Source: Pararhizobium sp. YC-54 (lineage in GTDB: Bacteria; Pseudomonadota; Alphaproteobacteria; Rhizobiales; Rhizobiaceae). From it: 64,000 nucleotides of DNA. Position numbers and translations under genes: made by a program. Position 1 is the first letter of the stretch. Every line of letters begins with the position of its first letter. Location: contig NZ_JAOYTH010000001.1 of assembly GCF_025847205.1 (NCBI RefSeq), positions 1 through 64,000 of the forward strand, given 5' to 3'. Below, piece after piece: positions 44,098 through 52,157 of the stretch. Under the pieces are notes generated by a model, which did no database searches, was not told the DNA's origin, and saw nothing but the letters and a program-made list of their open reading frames with translations.

Positions 44098-45192
44098 TCA
44101 ATGCGGATGATGTGCGGCGATGTCGGCCATCTCTTCCTGATTCTCCGTCTTGCCGTCCTTCAGCGCTTCCAGCCGCTGGGCGACCATGCCGTCGCCCGGA
44201 TTTTCCTCGCGCTTCCAGGGCGTGCGCCCTTTCAGGACGCCGGATTCATGGACGATCTCGGCGACATATTCCTCCTGCCGGTAGGCCATCACGTGGACAC
44301 CGGAGACGCCCTTGATCTCCTTCACCTCGTTGATGATGTCGATGCAGAGCTGTTTGCCTTCCTTTTTCTGGTCCTGCGCGCCTTCCAGCCGCTTGATGAC
44401 CGCATCCGGGATATGGATGCCGGGCACGTTGTTGCGGATCCAATTGGCGGTCTTGGCCGAGGCCAGCGGTCCGACGCCGACGAGGATGAAGCATTTTTCA
44501 TCGTAGCCGAGGTCGCGCACCTTGTTCATGTAGTCGCGGAACATCGGCACGTCGAAGCAGTACTGGCTCTGGACGAACTGGGCGCCGGCCTCGATCTTCT
44601 TGCCCAGGCGGTAGGGACGGAAATCATAGGGCGGTGCGAACGGATTGATCGCCGCGCCGAGAAAGACCTGCGGCGGTGTCGTCAGCTTGCGGCCGGAGAG
44701 AAACTTGCCGTTGTCGCGCATGATCCGCACGGTTTCGAGCAACGACATGCAGTCAAGGTCGAAGACCGGCTTGGCGCCCGGCTGGTCACCTGCCTGCACA
44801 CCGTCGCCGGTCAGGCACATGATGTTGGTGACGCCCATGGCCGCTGCCCCCAGCACGTCGCCCTGGATGGCGATGCGGTTCTTGTCGCGGCAGGCAATCT
44901 GCATGATCGGGGCGTAGCCCATGCGGGTCAACAGTGCGCAGATGCCGACCGAAGACATGTGGCAGTTGGCGCCGGACGCATCGACAGCGTTGATGCCGTC
45001 GACCCAGCCCTCGAAAATGGCCGCGCGTTCGTAGACGTCTTCCGGATTGGCGCTGTCGGGCGGGTTCAGTTCTGCGGTAACGGCGAACTCACCGCGACGC
45101 AGCACACGCTCCAGGCGGCCGCGCGAGGAATGACCGGGCAGGGGATCGAGCGGCAGATGGCGGCCCAGCGGATTTTCATCGATATGGGCCAT
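44098..45192 (-). CDS. metF: Methylenetetrahydrofolate reductase
   Basis: A 364-residue MetF-family FAD enzyme interconverting methyl-THF and methylene-THF. Characteristic segments are EFAVTAELNPPDSANPEDV, NCHMSSVGICALL, IMCLTGDG (family T-G-D) and GAQFVQSQYCFDVP. The N-terminus carries about 35 extra residues before the barrel. The gene starts 4 bases after the MetF-partner gene, and the methyl-THF:corrinoid methyltransferase follows. Within this cluster it probably runs in the oxidative direction, turning methyl-THF from demethylation into methylene-THF, though a methionine-synthesis role is also possible. Confidence 0.88.
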   Translation of the reverse strand: MAHIDENPLGRHLPLDPLPGHSSRGRLERVLRRGEFAVTAELNPPDSANPEDVYERAAIFEGWVDGINAVDASGANCHMSSVGICALLTRMGYAPIMQIACRDKNRIAIQGDVLGAAAMGVTNIMCLTGDGVQAGDQPGAKPVFDLDCMSLLETVRIMRDNGKFLSGRKLTTPPQVFLGAAINPFAPPYDFRPYRLGKKIEAGAQFVQSQYCFDVPMFRDYMNKVRDLGYDEKCFILVGVGPLASAKTANWIRNNVPGIHIPDAVIKRLEGAQDQKKEGKQLCIDIINEVKEIKGVSGVHVMAYRQEEYVAEIVHESGVLKGRTPWKREENPGDGMVAQRLEALKDGKTENQEEMADIAAHHPH

Positions 45193-45195
45193 GGT

Positions 45196-45786
45196 TCAGG
45201 CGTCCTTTCCGGCGGCAGCGGCTTCGCGGGCTTCGGCGGCCTGCGCGGTGACGCGCAGCCAGGACGAGGTTTCGCGCAGCGACTGGTTGACGGGTTTCTG
45301 GACGTTCATGATCGCATCGCCCCTCACCATGTTGCGCGAGCCCTCCCAGGCCTTGACCCAAACGCACGGCATATCCGGCTCGACTTCGCAATTGCCGTTG
45401 GCACGCACGCCGCCGCAGGGGCCGTTGCGCAACTGCTTGGGGCAGTTCATCGGGCAGGACATGCCCGTCGATGACAAAACACACTGGCCGCACATGCGAC
45501 AGTCAAAGAGGAGTCCCTTGACGTTGCGCTCGACGAAGGTGATCGGCGTTTCCACGCGGTTGTAGCCGATCGCTTTCCACAGCGGATGAAGCAGCAGGAA
45601 AACATCGGCGAAACGGCTGTAGAACCATTCGAGGAACCGCGAATGGCGTACGGCCCACAGGCGGATCGTATAGCTGCGGCGGGCGCGGCGGTTGGGCGAG
45701 ACACTGGCCGGCGTATAGGCGCCGGTTGCGGCCTTCTTGGCAGGTGCGGCATTGCCGGGTTTCGCGTCAGCCATTGTCTTTGCCAC
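45196..45786 (-). CDS. MetF-partner zinc protein (methylene-THF reductase C-terminal-like, MetV type)
   Basis: A 196-residue protein with a cysteine-rich core: DCRMCGQCVLSSTGMSCPMN, then C-P-K, GPCGGVRANGNCEVEPDMPC. This is the PF12225-type domain that accompanies MetF (as MetV in acetogens) and may carry electrons or zinc to it. The N-terminus is basic and disordered (PNRRARRSYTIRL). It starts 20 bases inside the upstream virulence-factor-domain gene's end and is followed 4 bases later by metF, so the three are tightly coupled. The electron donor to MetF is inferred to run through this protein. Confidence 0.82.
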   Translation of the reverse strand: MAKTMADAKPGNAAPAKKAATGAYTPASVSPNRRARRSYTIRLWAVRHSRFLEWFYSRFADVFLLLHPLWKAIGYNRVETPITFVERNVKGLLFDCRMCGQCVLSSTGMSCPMNCPKQLRNGPCGGVRANGNCEVEPDMPCVWVKAWEGSRNMVRGDAIMNVQKPVNQSLRETSSWLRVTAQAAEAREAAAAGKDA

Positions 45787-46069
45787 CGGATTTGACGAGC
45801 GCGACCAGGCGCTCCTTGTCGTAGGCTGCTTCCAGCTCGGCAGCCGCCTTGTCGGCCTCCAGCTCGAGATCGTCGGAGACTGGGGTCGGGTCAGCCTTGC
45901 GCCATTCCGCCAGATAATCGCCGCTATCGGCAGCCCCGGTGCGCATGGCGCACATGTCGATCGCTTCGGTAAAGCGCAGGGTCAGTTCCCGCTTGGCGGT
46001 CTTGCGTCCCTGCTTGATGATGACCTGCGCGGGAATATCGCGCCAGTAAACGATAATGCGATCTGCCAT
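45767..46069 (-). CDS. Virulence-factor-domain small protein
   Basis: A 100-residue protein starting MADRIIVYWRDIPAQVIIKQ and containing RELTLRFTEAIDMCAMR, which matches the small family annotated as 'virulence factor' (PF13769). That name is historical; no virulence role is shown here. ATG at 46069 follows AGGAGATTTCGGGCAT. It overlaps the MetF-partner gene by 20 bases, indicating translational coupling and probably a role in the methyl-transfer pathway. The actual function is unknown. Confidence 0.75.
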   Translation of the reverse strand: MADRIIVYWRDIPAQVIIKQGRKTAKRELTLRFTEAIDMCAMRTGAADSGDYLAEWRKADPTPVSDDLELEADKAAAELEAAYDKERLVALVKSGGKDNG

Positions 46070-46181
46070 ATGCCCGAAATCTCCTCTTGCCCGACAATGC
46101 GCATCTTGCCGCACGATGGCTCACCTTGGCACGACGCGCGTCATGCTCAAAAGCGACTTGGCCGCCGTGTTGGCGATATAA

Positions 46182-46958
46182 CTACCAGATGCCGCGCGAG
46201 AAGCCATTCCAGAGCCATGCCCAGATCGGCGGATGATACCATTGGCGCGAATTGCCGTTTGCCGGCAGAGGCTTGAGATTGCCCGACAGCGCATCCTCGA
46301 CGGCGCGGATGGCAATATCGGTCGAGGCTGCGGTCTGCAGCAGCGGATAGGTATGAATCGTGTCGTTTTTCGACGGTGTCATCCGTGATTGGTAGAGAAT
46401 GTCGCCGGTATCGACACCGGCATCGACCAGGTGCACGGTCGCACCGAAATTGGCCTCGTCATTTTCGACCCTTGCCCAGTATCCGCCCATCAGGCCGCGA
46501 TAGTGCGGATTGATGCCGGCATGGAAATTGATGACCGGGCAGGGCATGGCAGACAAGGTCGATGCGGAAAGCATGCGGCAACTGACGAGGAACACGACGG
46601 CGGGATTGATTGTGCGGATATGCCCGATCGCGGATGGCGTGTTGATGGAGGCTATCGCGATGACCGGGACAGTGGGGTTTTCGCTGTCGTCAACGTCATA
46701 CTGGCCCACAATTTCCGCGCCGCGTTTTTCGGTAAAGCGCTTGCCGAACTTCGAGGCCACCATTGTTGCAAACTGGCCGAGCGCCGTGACCAGCCCCAGT
46801 TTGCGAATACGGCGCTTGAGGAAAACGGATTTGGATTCAGGCTCTTCCAGCAGAATCGTGACATTGTTAAAGCGGGCATGCAGCGCATTGATCAGGATTT
46901 GCGGATTGCGTCCGCCGGCGGTCACGACAAGGATCAGTGTGCTGGCTGCGGAGGTCAT
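46182..46958 (-). CDS. Formyltransferase-family protein
   Basis: A 258-residue protein of the formyl transferase fold (methionyl-tRNA formyltransferase/GART relatives). The folate-enzyme motif VINFHAGINPHYRGLMGGYW and the later ATVHLVDAGVDTGDILYQ supply the Asn-His-Asp catalytic set. It uses formyl-THF in known members. Start is ATG 46958; a TTG at 46982 would overlap the exoD stop. Placement between exoD and the THF genes is suggestive, yet the acceptor (sugar, amine) is unknown. Confidence 0.8.
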   Translation of the reverse strand: MTSAASTLILVVTAGGRNPQILINALHARFNNVTILLEEPESKSVFLKRRIRKLGLVTALGQFATMVASKFGKRFTEKRGAEIVGQYDVDDSENPTVPVIAIASINTPSAIGHIRTINPAVVFLVSCRMLSASTLSAMPCPVINFHAGINPHYRGLMGGYWARVENDEANFGATVHLVDAGVDTGDILYQSRMTPSKNDTIHTYPLLQTAASTDIAIRAVEDALSGNLKPLPANGNSRQWYHPPIWAWLWNGFSRGIW

Positions 46959-46978
46959 GCCGGCGATCACCGTTTGTC

Positions 46979-47617
46979 TCAAAAGATGAAGGTCAGGAGC
47001 GCGCCGGCGGCAAGGATGACGGTGCTCGCGACGGCAAGGGAGACGATACCGATCACGGCGCCGGCCACCAGCCCAAGGCCGTCCCGCTCCGTATGGGCAA
47101 AGCCGATGACGGCGAGTGCGAAGGCCGGCAGCCAGTTGCCGAAGGGAATGGGCAGGAAGATCACGATCGCCAGTATGAGTGCCAGAAGGCCGATCAGTCT
47201 TTCGGCAAACCGGCTGCCAAGGAACCAGCCGCGCGGCCTGATCAGGGTTTCGGCCCGCTGCAGCCAGGGCGTGATGCGGTTGACGAAGACGAAGAATGTC
47301 GTGTTTTCAAAAGCATAATCGCCCATGCGCTGCGGCAGCCAGATACGCGTGCGGCGCGAAGCGAGCATCTGCCAGGCAACGAAAATCAGTGGCAGGCCAA
47401 GAATGAATGTCGCGCCCGGCGGCAGCGGGATCAGATTGGGAAGAGCGAAGACCACGAGGAAGGCGCCGAAGGAACGGTCTTCCATGGCGACGGCAAGCTC
47501 GCGCAGGGTGATTTTCGGTCCGGCATTGAGCGAGAGATTGCGCAGGAGTTGGGAAAGCTGCTGCGGATGGTGTGTTGCCGCCCTCGCTGGCAGGCCCGTT
47601 GCGAAAATGTCCGTCAT
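46979..47617 (-). CDS. exoD: ExoD family membrane protein
   Basis: A 212-residue protein with about four membrane helices of the ExoD family, needed for normal exopolysaccharide production and alkaline tolerance in rhizobia. Marks are ELAVAMEDRSFGAFLVVFAL, NLIPLPPGATFILGLPLIFV and IFLPIPFGNWLPAFALAVIG. ATG at 47617 follows GGTGACGGGGATG; a longer frame to 47677 lacks support. It ends directly at the formyltransferase gene. Confidence 0.85.
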   Translation of the reverse strand: MTDIFATGLPARAATHHPQQLSQLLRNLSLNAGPKITLRELAVAMEDRSFGAFLVVFALPNLIPLPPGATFILGLPLIFVAWQMLASRRTRIWLPQRMGDYAFENTTFFVFVNRITPWLQRAETLIRPRGWFLGSRFAERLIGLLALILAIVIFLPIPFGNWLPAFALAVIGFAHTERDGLGLVAGAVIGIVSLAVASTVILAAGALLTFIF

Positions 47618-47747
47618 CCCCGTCACCTTTTGTTGTGTTTGTTCGGGGAATGTGACCGGGCAGCGGTTACAATGCACTTAAATCAAATGCGACGCTTGGC
47701 GCAAAACTGAGAGCAAGGCTAACAGATGGTTTCCGAACGAACCAATC

Positions 47748-48347
47748 TCAGGCGTGCAGCAGGGCCGGTGTCAAATCGCCATAACCGGTAAAACGGTACT
47801 CGTAGGTTAGTCCCAGCGTTTCTGCGGCTTTTCGCGCCTTTTCCTGCAGCTTTTCGTCTTCGACCTGCGAGAGGTAGACGAGTTTTTTGTAATGGCCGAA
47901 ATACATGTCGCGCAGTTCCGGATGGCGGTCGAGGCCAAGGGGCTCTACGACGAAGGCCTCGAACTGGCGGGCCAGGAAATCGGTGAGAAAAAACGACGTG
48001 AAATCGTCGTCCCAGCCTGCATCGAAGGCGGCATTTCCTGCAAAGAAGGAAAAACAGTGCGGCCCGGCGATGCGTTCGACCTGTTCTTCCTCGCAAAGCT
48101 TGTCGAGAAGGCCGCCGGTGCCGCAATCGGCGTAGGCGATGAAGATGCGGCCGAACCCCTCGGCGCGCGCCTTGTGGATGGCCGCCTTGATGCCGGGGGT
48201 GATCTTGTCGGGGGTGTTGTGCCAGATGGCCGGCAGGCATATGAGATCAATGTGGTCCAGCCCGTTGGCTTCGCAGACAGCGAGGATTTCGCGGGCGATC
48301 GCTCCACAACCAATGACGTGAACTTTTTCCGCTTTCGCGCGTTGCAT
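47748..48347 (-). CDS. DUF1638 protein
   Basis: A 199-residue soluble protein of the DUF1638 family. It begins MQRAKAEKVHVIGCGAIARE and contains LPAIWHNTPDKITPGIKAAI, FIAYADCGTGGLLD and GPHCFSFFAGN. Several conserved Cys, His and Asp residues suggest metal or cofactor binding. DUF1638 genes are known to accompany corrinoid methyltransferases in methanogens and other microbes, and this copy sits between the corrinoid-protein and MetF genes. ATG at 48347 is used; the frame continues upstream to 48620 but without a ribosome site. Confidence 0.83.
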   Translation of the reverse strand: MQRAKAEKVHVIGCGAIAREILAVCEANGLDHIDLICLPAIWHNTPDKITPGIKAAIHKARAEGFGRIFIAYADCGTGGLLDKLCEEEQVERIAGPHCFSFFAGNAAFDAGWDDDFTSFFLTDFLARQFEAFVVEPLGLDRHPELRDMYFGHYKKLVYLSQVEDEKLQEKARKAAETLGLTYEYRFTGYGDLTPALLHA

Positions 48348-48401
48348 AGCCGAAGATCTTTCCTCGTCAAATTGACCCGTCACACATAAGGAACCCAAGC
48401 C

Positions 48402-48560
48402 ATGACAGCAAAGGCAATCGCCACCCTCGCTATCGTCCTGTTTTCCATCACGACGCTTGCCTCGTGCGGCAACACCATCCGCGGTATGGGCCGCGATACC
48501 GCCAATGCGGTGGATGCAACCCAGGACGCCGGCCGCAGTGTCGGGCGTGCCGCCAACTAA
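48402..48560 (+). CDS. Entericidin-type small lipoprotein
   Basis: A 52-residue lipoprotein: signal sequence MTAKAIATLAIVLFSITTLA followed by the lipobox cysteine (LASCGNTIRG), then an alanine-rich amphipathic region like entericidin A/B. AAGGAACCC lies upstream of ATG 48402. It sits on the forward strand, divergent from DUF1638, and is followed by a bidirectional terminator. Entericidins are envelope lipoproteins linked to stress and cell-death balance. Confidence 0.8.
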   Translation: MTAKAIATLAIVLFSITTLASCGNTIRGMGRDTANAVDATQDAGRSVGRAAN

Positions 48561-48580
48561 GGCGTGGTCCCTTATATAAG

Positions 48581-48617
48581 AAAACCGGCCGCGCGTTTCA
48601 TCAGCGCGGCCGGTTTT
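48581..48617. terminator. Bidirectional terminator
   Basis: AAAACCGGCCGCGC (48581-48594), 9-base loop, GCGCGGCCGGTTTT (48604-48617): a perfect 14-bp stem with A-run before and T-run after. It serves the forward lipoprotein gene and the reverse corrinoid-protein gene (stop at 48640). Confidence 0.92.
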
Positions 48618-48639
48618 CATCTGGTCAAACCGGTTTTGA

Positions 48640-49338
48640 TCAGGCGCCGGACAGCTGGTTGTGCTTGCGCTTCATGAAGTCCTTCGCCGTTTCGACGGCG
48701 ACGGCCGCATCGCGGCAATAGGCATCGGCGCCGACGGCCTTGCCGAATTCCTCGTTGAGCGGCGCACCGCCGACGAGAACGACGTAGTCGTCGCGCATGC
48801 CCTTTTCCTTCATCGTGTCGATAACGACCTTCATATAGGGCATCGTCGTGGTCAAAAGCGCCGACATGCCGAGGATATCGGGCTTTTCGCGCTCGATGGC
48901 GTCGAGATAGTTCTCGACCGGATTGTTGATGCCGAGATCGACGACGTCGAAGCCGGCACCTTCCATCATCATGCCGACAAGGTTCTTGCCGATGTCGTGG
49001 ATGTCGCCCTTGACGGTGCCGATGACGACCTTGCCCTGCTTCGGCGCGCCCGTGGCGGCAAGCAGCGGGCGCAGGATGGACATGCCCGCCTTCATCGCGT
49101 TGGCAGACAACAGCACCTCGGGAACGAACAGGATGCCGTCGCGGAAGTCGATGCCGACGATGCGCATGCCCTCGACCAGGGCCTGGGTCAGAACGTCATA
49201 GGGCGCCCAGCCGCGCTTCAGGAGGATGTTGGTGCCATCCTCGATCTCTTCCTTCAAACCGTCGTAGAGATCGTCATGCATCTGCTGCACGAGTTCGTCG
49301 TCGGAAAGATCCTCGAGAATGATTTCGTCGTCTGCCAT
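48640..49338 (-). CDS. Methyltransferase-associated corrinoid protein (MttC/MtmC-like)
   Basis: A 232-residue cobalamin-binding protein. A helical cap domain (about 10-95) precedes a Rossmann B12 domain with GDIHDIGKN (the DxHxxG histidine that ligates cobalt), GMSALLTTTMP (SxL) and VLVGGAPLN (GG). It carries the methyl group from MttB-type enzyme to the methyl-THF:corrinoid methyltransferase. The first 35 residues hold about 15 acidic residues and one lysine, unusually negative. It is monocistronic in appearance, divergent from mttB, with the terminator just after it. Confidence 0.92.
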   Translation of the reverse strand: MADDEIILEDLSDDELVQQMHDDLYDGLKEEIEDGTNILLKRGWAPYDVLTQALVEGMRIVGIDFRDGILFVPEVLLSANAMKAGMSILRPLLAATGAPKQGKVVIGTVKGDIHDIGKNLVGMMMEGAGFDVVDLGINNPVENYLDAIEREKPDILGMSALLTTTMPYMKVVIDTMKEKGMRDDYVVLVGGAPLNEEFGKAVGADAYCRDAAVAVETAKDFMKRKHNQLSGA

Positions 49339-49715
49339 GATGGTTTTCCTCGGTTCCTGGCGCTGTCAGGCTCAAACCTCCCCGACGCAGGTACTATACT
49401 TAGCTTTGTTGTTTCCAAAAGCTCTTTTCGAATGCGACGTCGCATGCGATGAAAAACGACGGCAACGCGATAGCCGGCCGGCCATATCGGCTGCGCCTAA
49501 CGAAAACAGTGTATTGCCTGCTGTGGCCGCCGGAAAATATGGTATCCGCAATTCAGGCAGACCGTGTCGGGCCAAAACCAGACGTCAACAAGGTCCAGCC
49601 GCGATCGTGTTCGAGTTGCGCCACCCGTTGGCGCATTGAGAACCGTTCGGATGGCAAGGCTTGGTAGCATAGGCTCGACATGTGCGCAGACGAAGGCGCG
49701 GGAGAGGATAAAGAA
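49339..49715. promoter_or_regulatory. Divergent promoter region of the corrinoid-protein and mttB-type genes
   Basis: The 377-base region between the two divergent genes contains ATGCGACGTCGCAT (49432-49445), a perfect 14-bp palindrome made of the same 7-mer (ATGCGAC/GTCGCAT) that flanks the GlxA-family regulator. A second, overlapping palindrome TCGCATGCGA occupies 49440-49449. Short frames inside the region have no support as genes, and I see no B12 riboswitch motif. Confidence 0.55.
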
Positions 49716-51287
49716 ATGGTAGATGTGACCGAGCAAACGGAAGAAACCGGCGGACGCCGCTCGCGTGGCGAGGGCCGGGGTGCGGCCGCCCGCCGTGCCT
49801 CGCGCACCGGCGGCGGTGCACCGCCGTCGCTTCCCTATATCACGCGCAAGATTCGCGAGTACGAAGTTCTCGACGAGGAAGGCCTGGCGCTGATCGAGGC
49901 CAATGCCGACCTTATACTCGAAGAGATCGGCATCGAGTTCCGCGACGACGAAGAGGCGCTGGCGCTCTGGAAGCAGGTCGGAGCCGACGTTCGCGGACAG
50001 CGGGTGCATTTTCCAAAGGGGCTGTGCCGTCAACTCCTGAAAACCGCGCCGTCCAACTTCACCTGGCATGCGCGCAATCCCGAGCGCAACGTCCATATCG
50101 GCGGCAAGGCGACGGTGTTTGCACCGGTTTACGGACCTCCCTTCGTGCGCGATCTCGAAGGCCAGCGCCGCTATGCGACGATCGAGGACTTCCGCAACTT
50201 CGTGAAGCTCGCCTATATGGCCCCGTCGATGCATTCCTCGGGCGGCACTGTCTGTGAGCCGGTCGATATTCCGGTCAACAAGCGCCATCTCGATATGGTC
50301 TACAGCCATATCAAATATTCCGACAAGCCGTTCATGGGGTCTGTGACGGCGCCGGAACGTGCCGAAGACACGATCGCCATGGCCAAGCTGGTGTTCGGCG
50401 ATGATTTCGTCGAAAACAACTGCGTCACGCTCAACCTGATCAACGCCAATTCGCCGATGGTGTTTGACGAGACCATGGTCGGTGCCCTGAAGGTCTATGC
50501 CAGGCACAACCAGGCCTGCGTCATCTCGCCGTTCATTCTTTCCGGCGCCATGAGCCCGGTGACGGTGGCGGGAACATTGACACAGATTCTGGCTGAAGTG
50601 CTGGCAGGGGCCGCGTTCACCCAGCTGATCCGCAAGGGTGCACCGGTCTTGTTCGGCACCTTCGCAGCCTCGATCTCCATGCAGTCGGGCGCCCCGACCT
50701 TCGGCACGCCGGAGCCGTCGCTGGTTTCCTATGGCGCGGCCCAGCTGGCGCGCCGTCTCGGCCTACCGTTCCGGACCGGCGGATCGCTCTGCGGTTCCAA
50801 GGTTCCCGATGCCCAGGCCGCCCACGAATCGGCCAACACGCTGAACATGACGCTGCTTGCCGGCACCAACTTCGTCCTGCACGCGGCCGGATGGCTGGAA
50901 GGCGGTCTGGTCTCGTCCTATGAAAAATTCATGATCGACCAGGATCAGCTCGGCATGATGCAGAAGATGGCCGAAGGCGTCGATCTCTCCGAAAACGCGC
51001 AGGCGCTCGATGCCATCCGCGAAGTCGGCCCGGGCAGCCATTATCTCGGCTGCGCCCATACGCAGGCGAATTTCCAGACGGCGTTCTACCGCTCGGCGCT
51101 TGCCGACAACAATTCGTTCGAGCAGTGGGAAATCGAAGGCGAGAAGCGGGTCGAGCAGCGCGCCAATGCGCTGGCCCGCAGCTGGCTGGAACATTACGAG
51201 CGGCCGCCGCTGGATGCTGCGATCGAAGCGGCCCTTCTCGATTACATCGCCAAGAAGAAGGATTCGATGCCCGACGCCTTCACTTGA
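49716..51287 (+). CDS. Non-pyrrolysine MttB-family methylamine:corrinoid methyltransferase
   Basis: A 523-residue enzyme of the trimethylamine methyltransferase family, which moves a methyl group from a quaternary or tertiary amine to a corrinoid protein. Family segments are HWTC-like VFAPVYGPPFVRDL, SLVSYGAAQLARRLGLPF and GGSLCGSKVPDAQAAHE. The residue that aligns with pyrrolysine of methanogen MttB is L358, and there is no in-frame amber codon. Non-pyrrolysine members act on glycine betaine, proline betaine, carnitine and similar compounds (MtgB, MtpB, MtcB); the substrate here is unknown. ATG at 49716 follows GGGAGAGGATAAAG. Residues 11-37 are a disordered Arg/Gly-rich extension. Confidence 0.92.
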   Translation: MVDVTEQTEETGGRRSRGEGRGAAARRASRTGGGAPPSLPYITRKIREYEVLDEEGLALIEANADLILEEIGIEFRDDEEALALWKQVGADVRGQRVHFPKGLCRQLLKTAPSNFTWHARNPERNVHIGGKATVFAPVYGPPFVRDLEGQRRYATIEDFRNFVKLAYMAPSMHSSGGTVCEPVDIPVNKRHLDMVYSHIKYSDKPFMGSVTAPERAEDTIAMAKLVFGDDFVENNCVTLNLINANSPMVFDETMVGALKVYARHNQACVISPFILSGAMSPVTVAGTLTQILAEVLAGAAFTQLIRKGAPVLFGTFAASISMQSGAPTFGTPEPSLVSYGAAQLARRLGLPFRTGGSLCGSKVPDAQAAHESANTLNMTLLAGTNFVLHAAGWLEGGLVSSYEKFMIDQDQLGMMQKMAEGVDLSENAQALDAIREVGPGSHYLGCAHTQANFQTAFYRSALADNNSFEQWEIEGEKRVEQRANALARSWLEHYERPPLDAAIEAALLDYIAKKKDSMPDAFT

Positions 51288-51394
51288 AGAGAGCCCGAAC
51301 AAGCCAGGGAGCAAGGCGGAGCGGCGCAAGTGGCGGATTTCGTCCAGAAGGAAGTCTGGCGCCCACATTACGACAGGCAGGGGCCCAAACCGAA

Positions 51395-52093
51395 ATGACC
51401 GGTCCCGTGACATCGAACGATGTTTTGAGTGAACTCCGTGCAGCCCTTGCGCCGCACGGAGTTTTTTTGCGCGGAGTGGTCGGCTTTGCCGAGGAAGAGG
51501 CGCCTGTTCTCACGGACGGACAGCCGGCGAAAAGTGTCGCTCTGTTGGGTAATGTCGGCGGTTCGATCTGGCCGGCGTTTCAATGCTGGCGCGACGGCCG
51601 GCCTGACCGCGGCGGCGAAAATCCGCTCGATCGCTGGTCGAAGGCGGTGATCGAGCCTGTGGCGCAGTATCTCGGCGCGACCGCCTATTTCCCCTCCGAT
51701 CCGCCCTGGCAGCCGTTCCAGCAATGGGCGATGCGGGCCGAGGGGCTTCAGCCATCGCCGCTCGGCATCCTCATTCATCCGCAATACGGCCTCTGGCATG
51801 GATATCGCGGTGCCCTTGGTTTCGAACGCGAACTTGCAGCGACAATACCTGCCAATCAAAGCCATGCCTGCGATTACTGTCGCGACAAGCCCTGCCTTTC
51901 CAGCTGTCCGGCGAACGCCATCCTGGCGGACGGCTTTCAGATAACGCCATGCCGCACCCATCTGAAAACCAGGCAAGGTGAGGCCGGGTGTTTGTCGACC
52001 GGTTGCATCGCCCGAAATGCCTGTCCGGTCGGAGCCGAACATCGCTATCCGGTGGAACAGTTGCATTTTCATATGGCTGCCCTGAATCTGTAG
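51395..52093 (+). CDS. 4Fe-4S ferredoxin-type protein (QueG-like C-terminal domain)
   Basis: A 232-residue protein whose last third has two iron-sulfur cysteine groups: CDYCRDKPCLSSCPANAI and a second spread set ending CIARNACPVG. The N-terminal part reads GVFLRGVVGFAEEEAPVL and YFPSDPPWQPFQQWA. It resembles ferredoxins related to epoxyqueuosine reductase but lacks a full QueG N-terminal region. ATG at 51395 is used. It lies 107 bases after the MttB-type gene on the same strand and could supply low-potential electrons for corrinoid reactivation, an inference from position only. Confidence 0.72.
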   Translation: MTGPVTSNDVLSELRAALAPHGVFLRGVVGFAEEEAPVLTDGQPAKSVALLGNVGGSIWPAFQCWRDGRPDRGGENPLDRWSKAVIEPVAQYLGATAYFPSDPPWQPFQQWAMRAEGLQPSPLGILIHPQYGLWHGYRGALGFERELAATIPANQSHACDYCRDKPCLSSCPANAILADGFQITPCRTHLKTRQGEAGCLSTGCIARNACPVGAEHRYPVEQLHFHMAALNL

Positions 52094-52157
52094 ATTATCC
52101 GCCTCCATTTTGCTCTTGTCGCGCGACAGGGTCCGGCGCGTATGAAATGAGGTGGAC

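Noticed and set aside
45767..46069. A virulence factor
   Set aside because: The domain name is historical. The context is one-carbon metabolism, and nothing in the window supports pathogenic function.
48347..49716. Cobalamin riboswitch controlling the corrinoid genes
   Set aside because: I looked for a B12-box-like motif and a fitting multi-stem leader in the divergent region and saw neither.
49716..51287. Pyrrolysine-containing MttB
   Set aside because: The frame is open without amber codons, L358 occupies the aligned position, and there are no pyl genes in the window.
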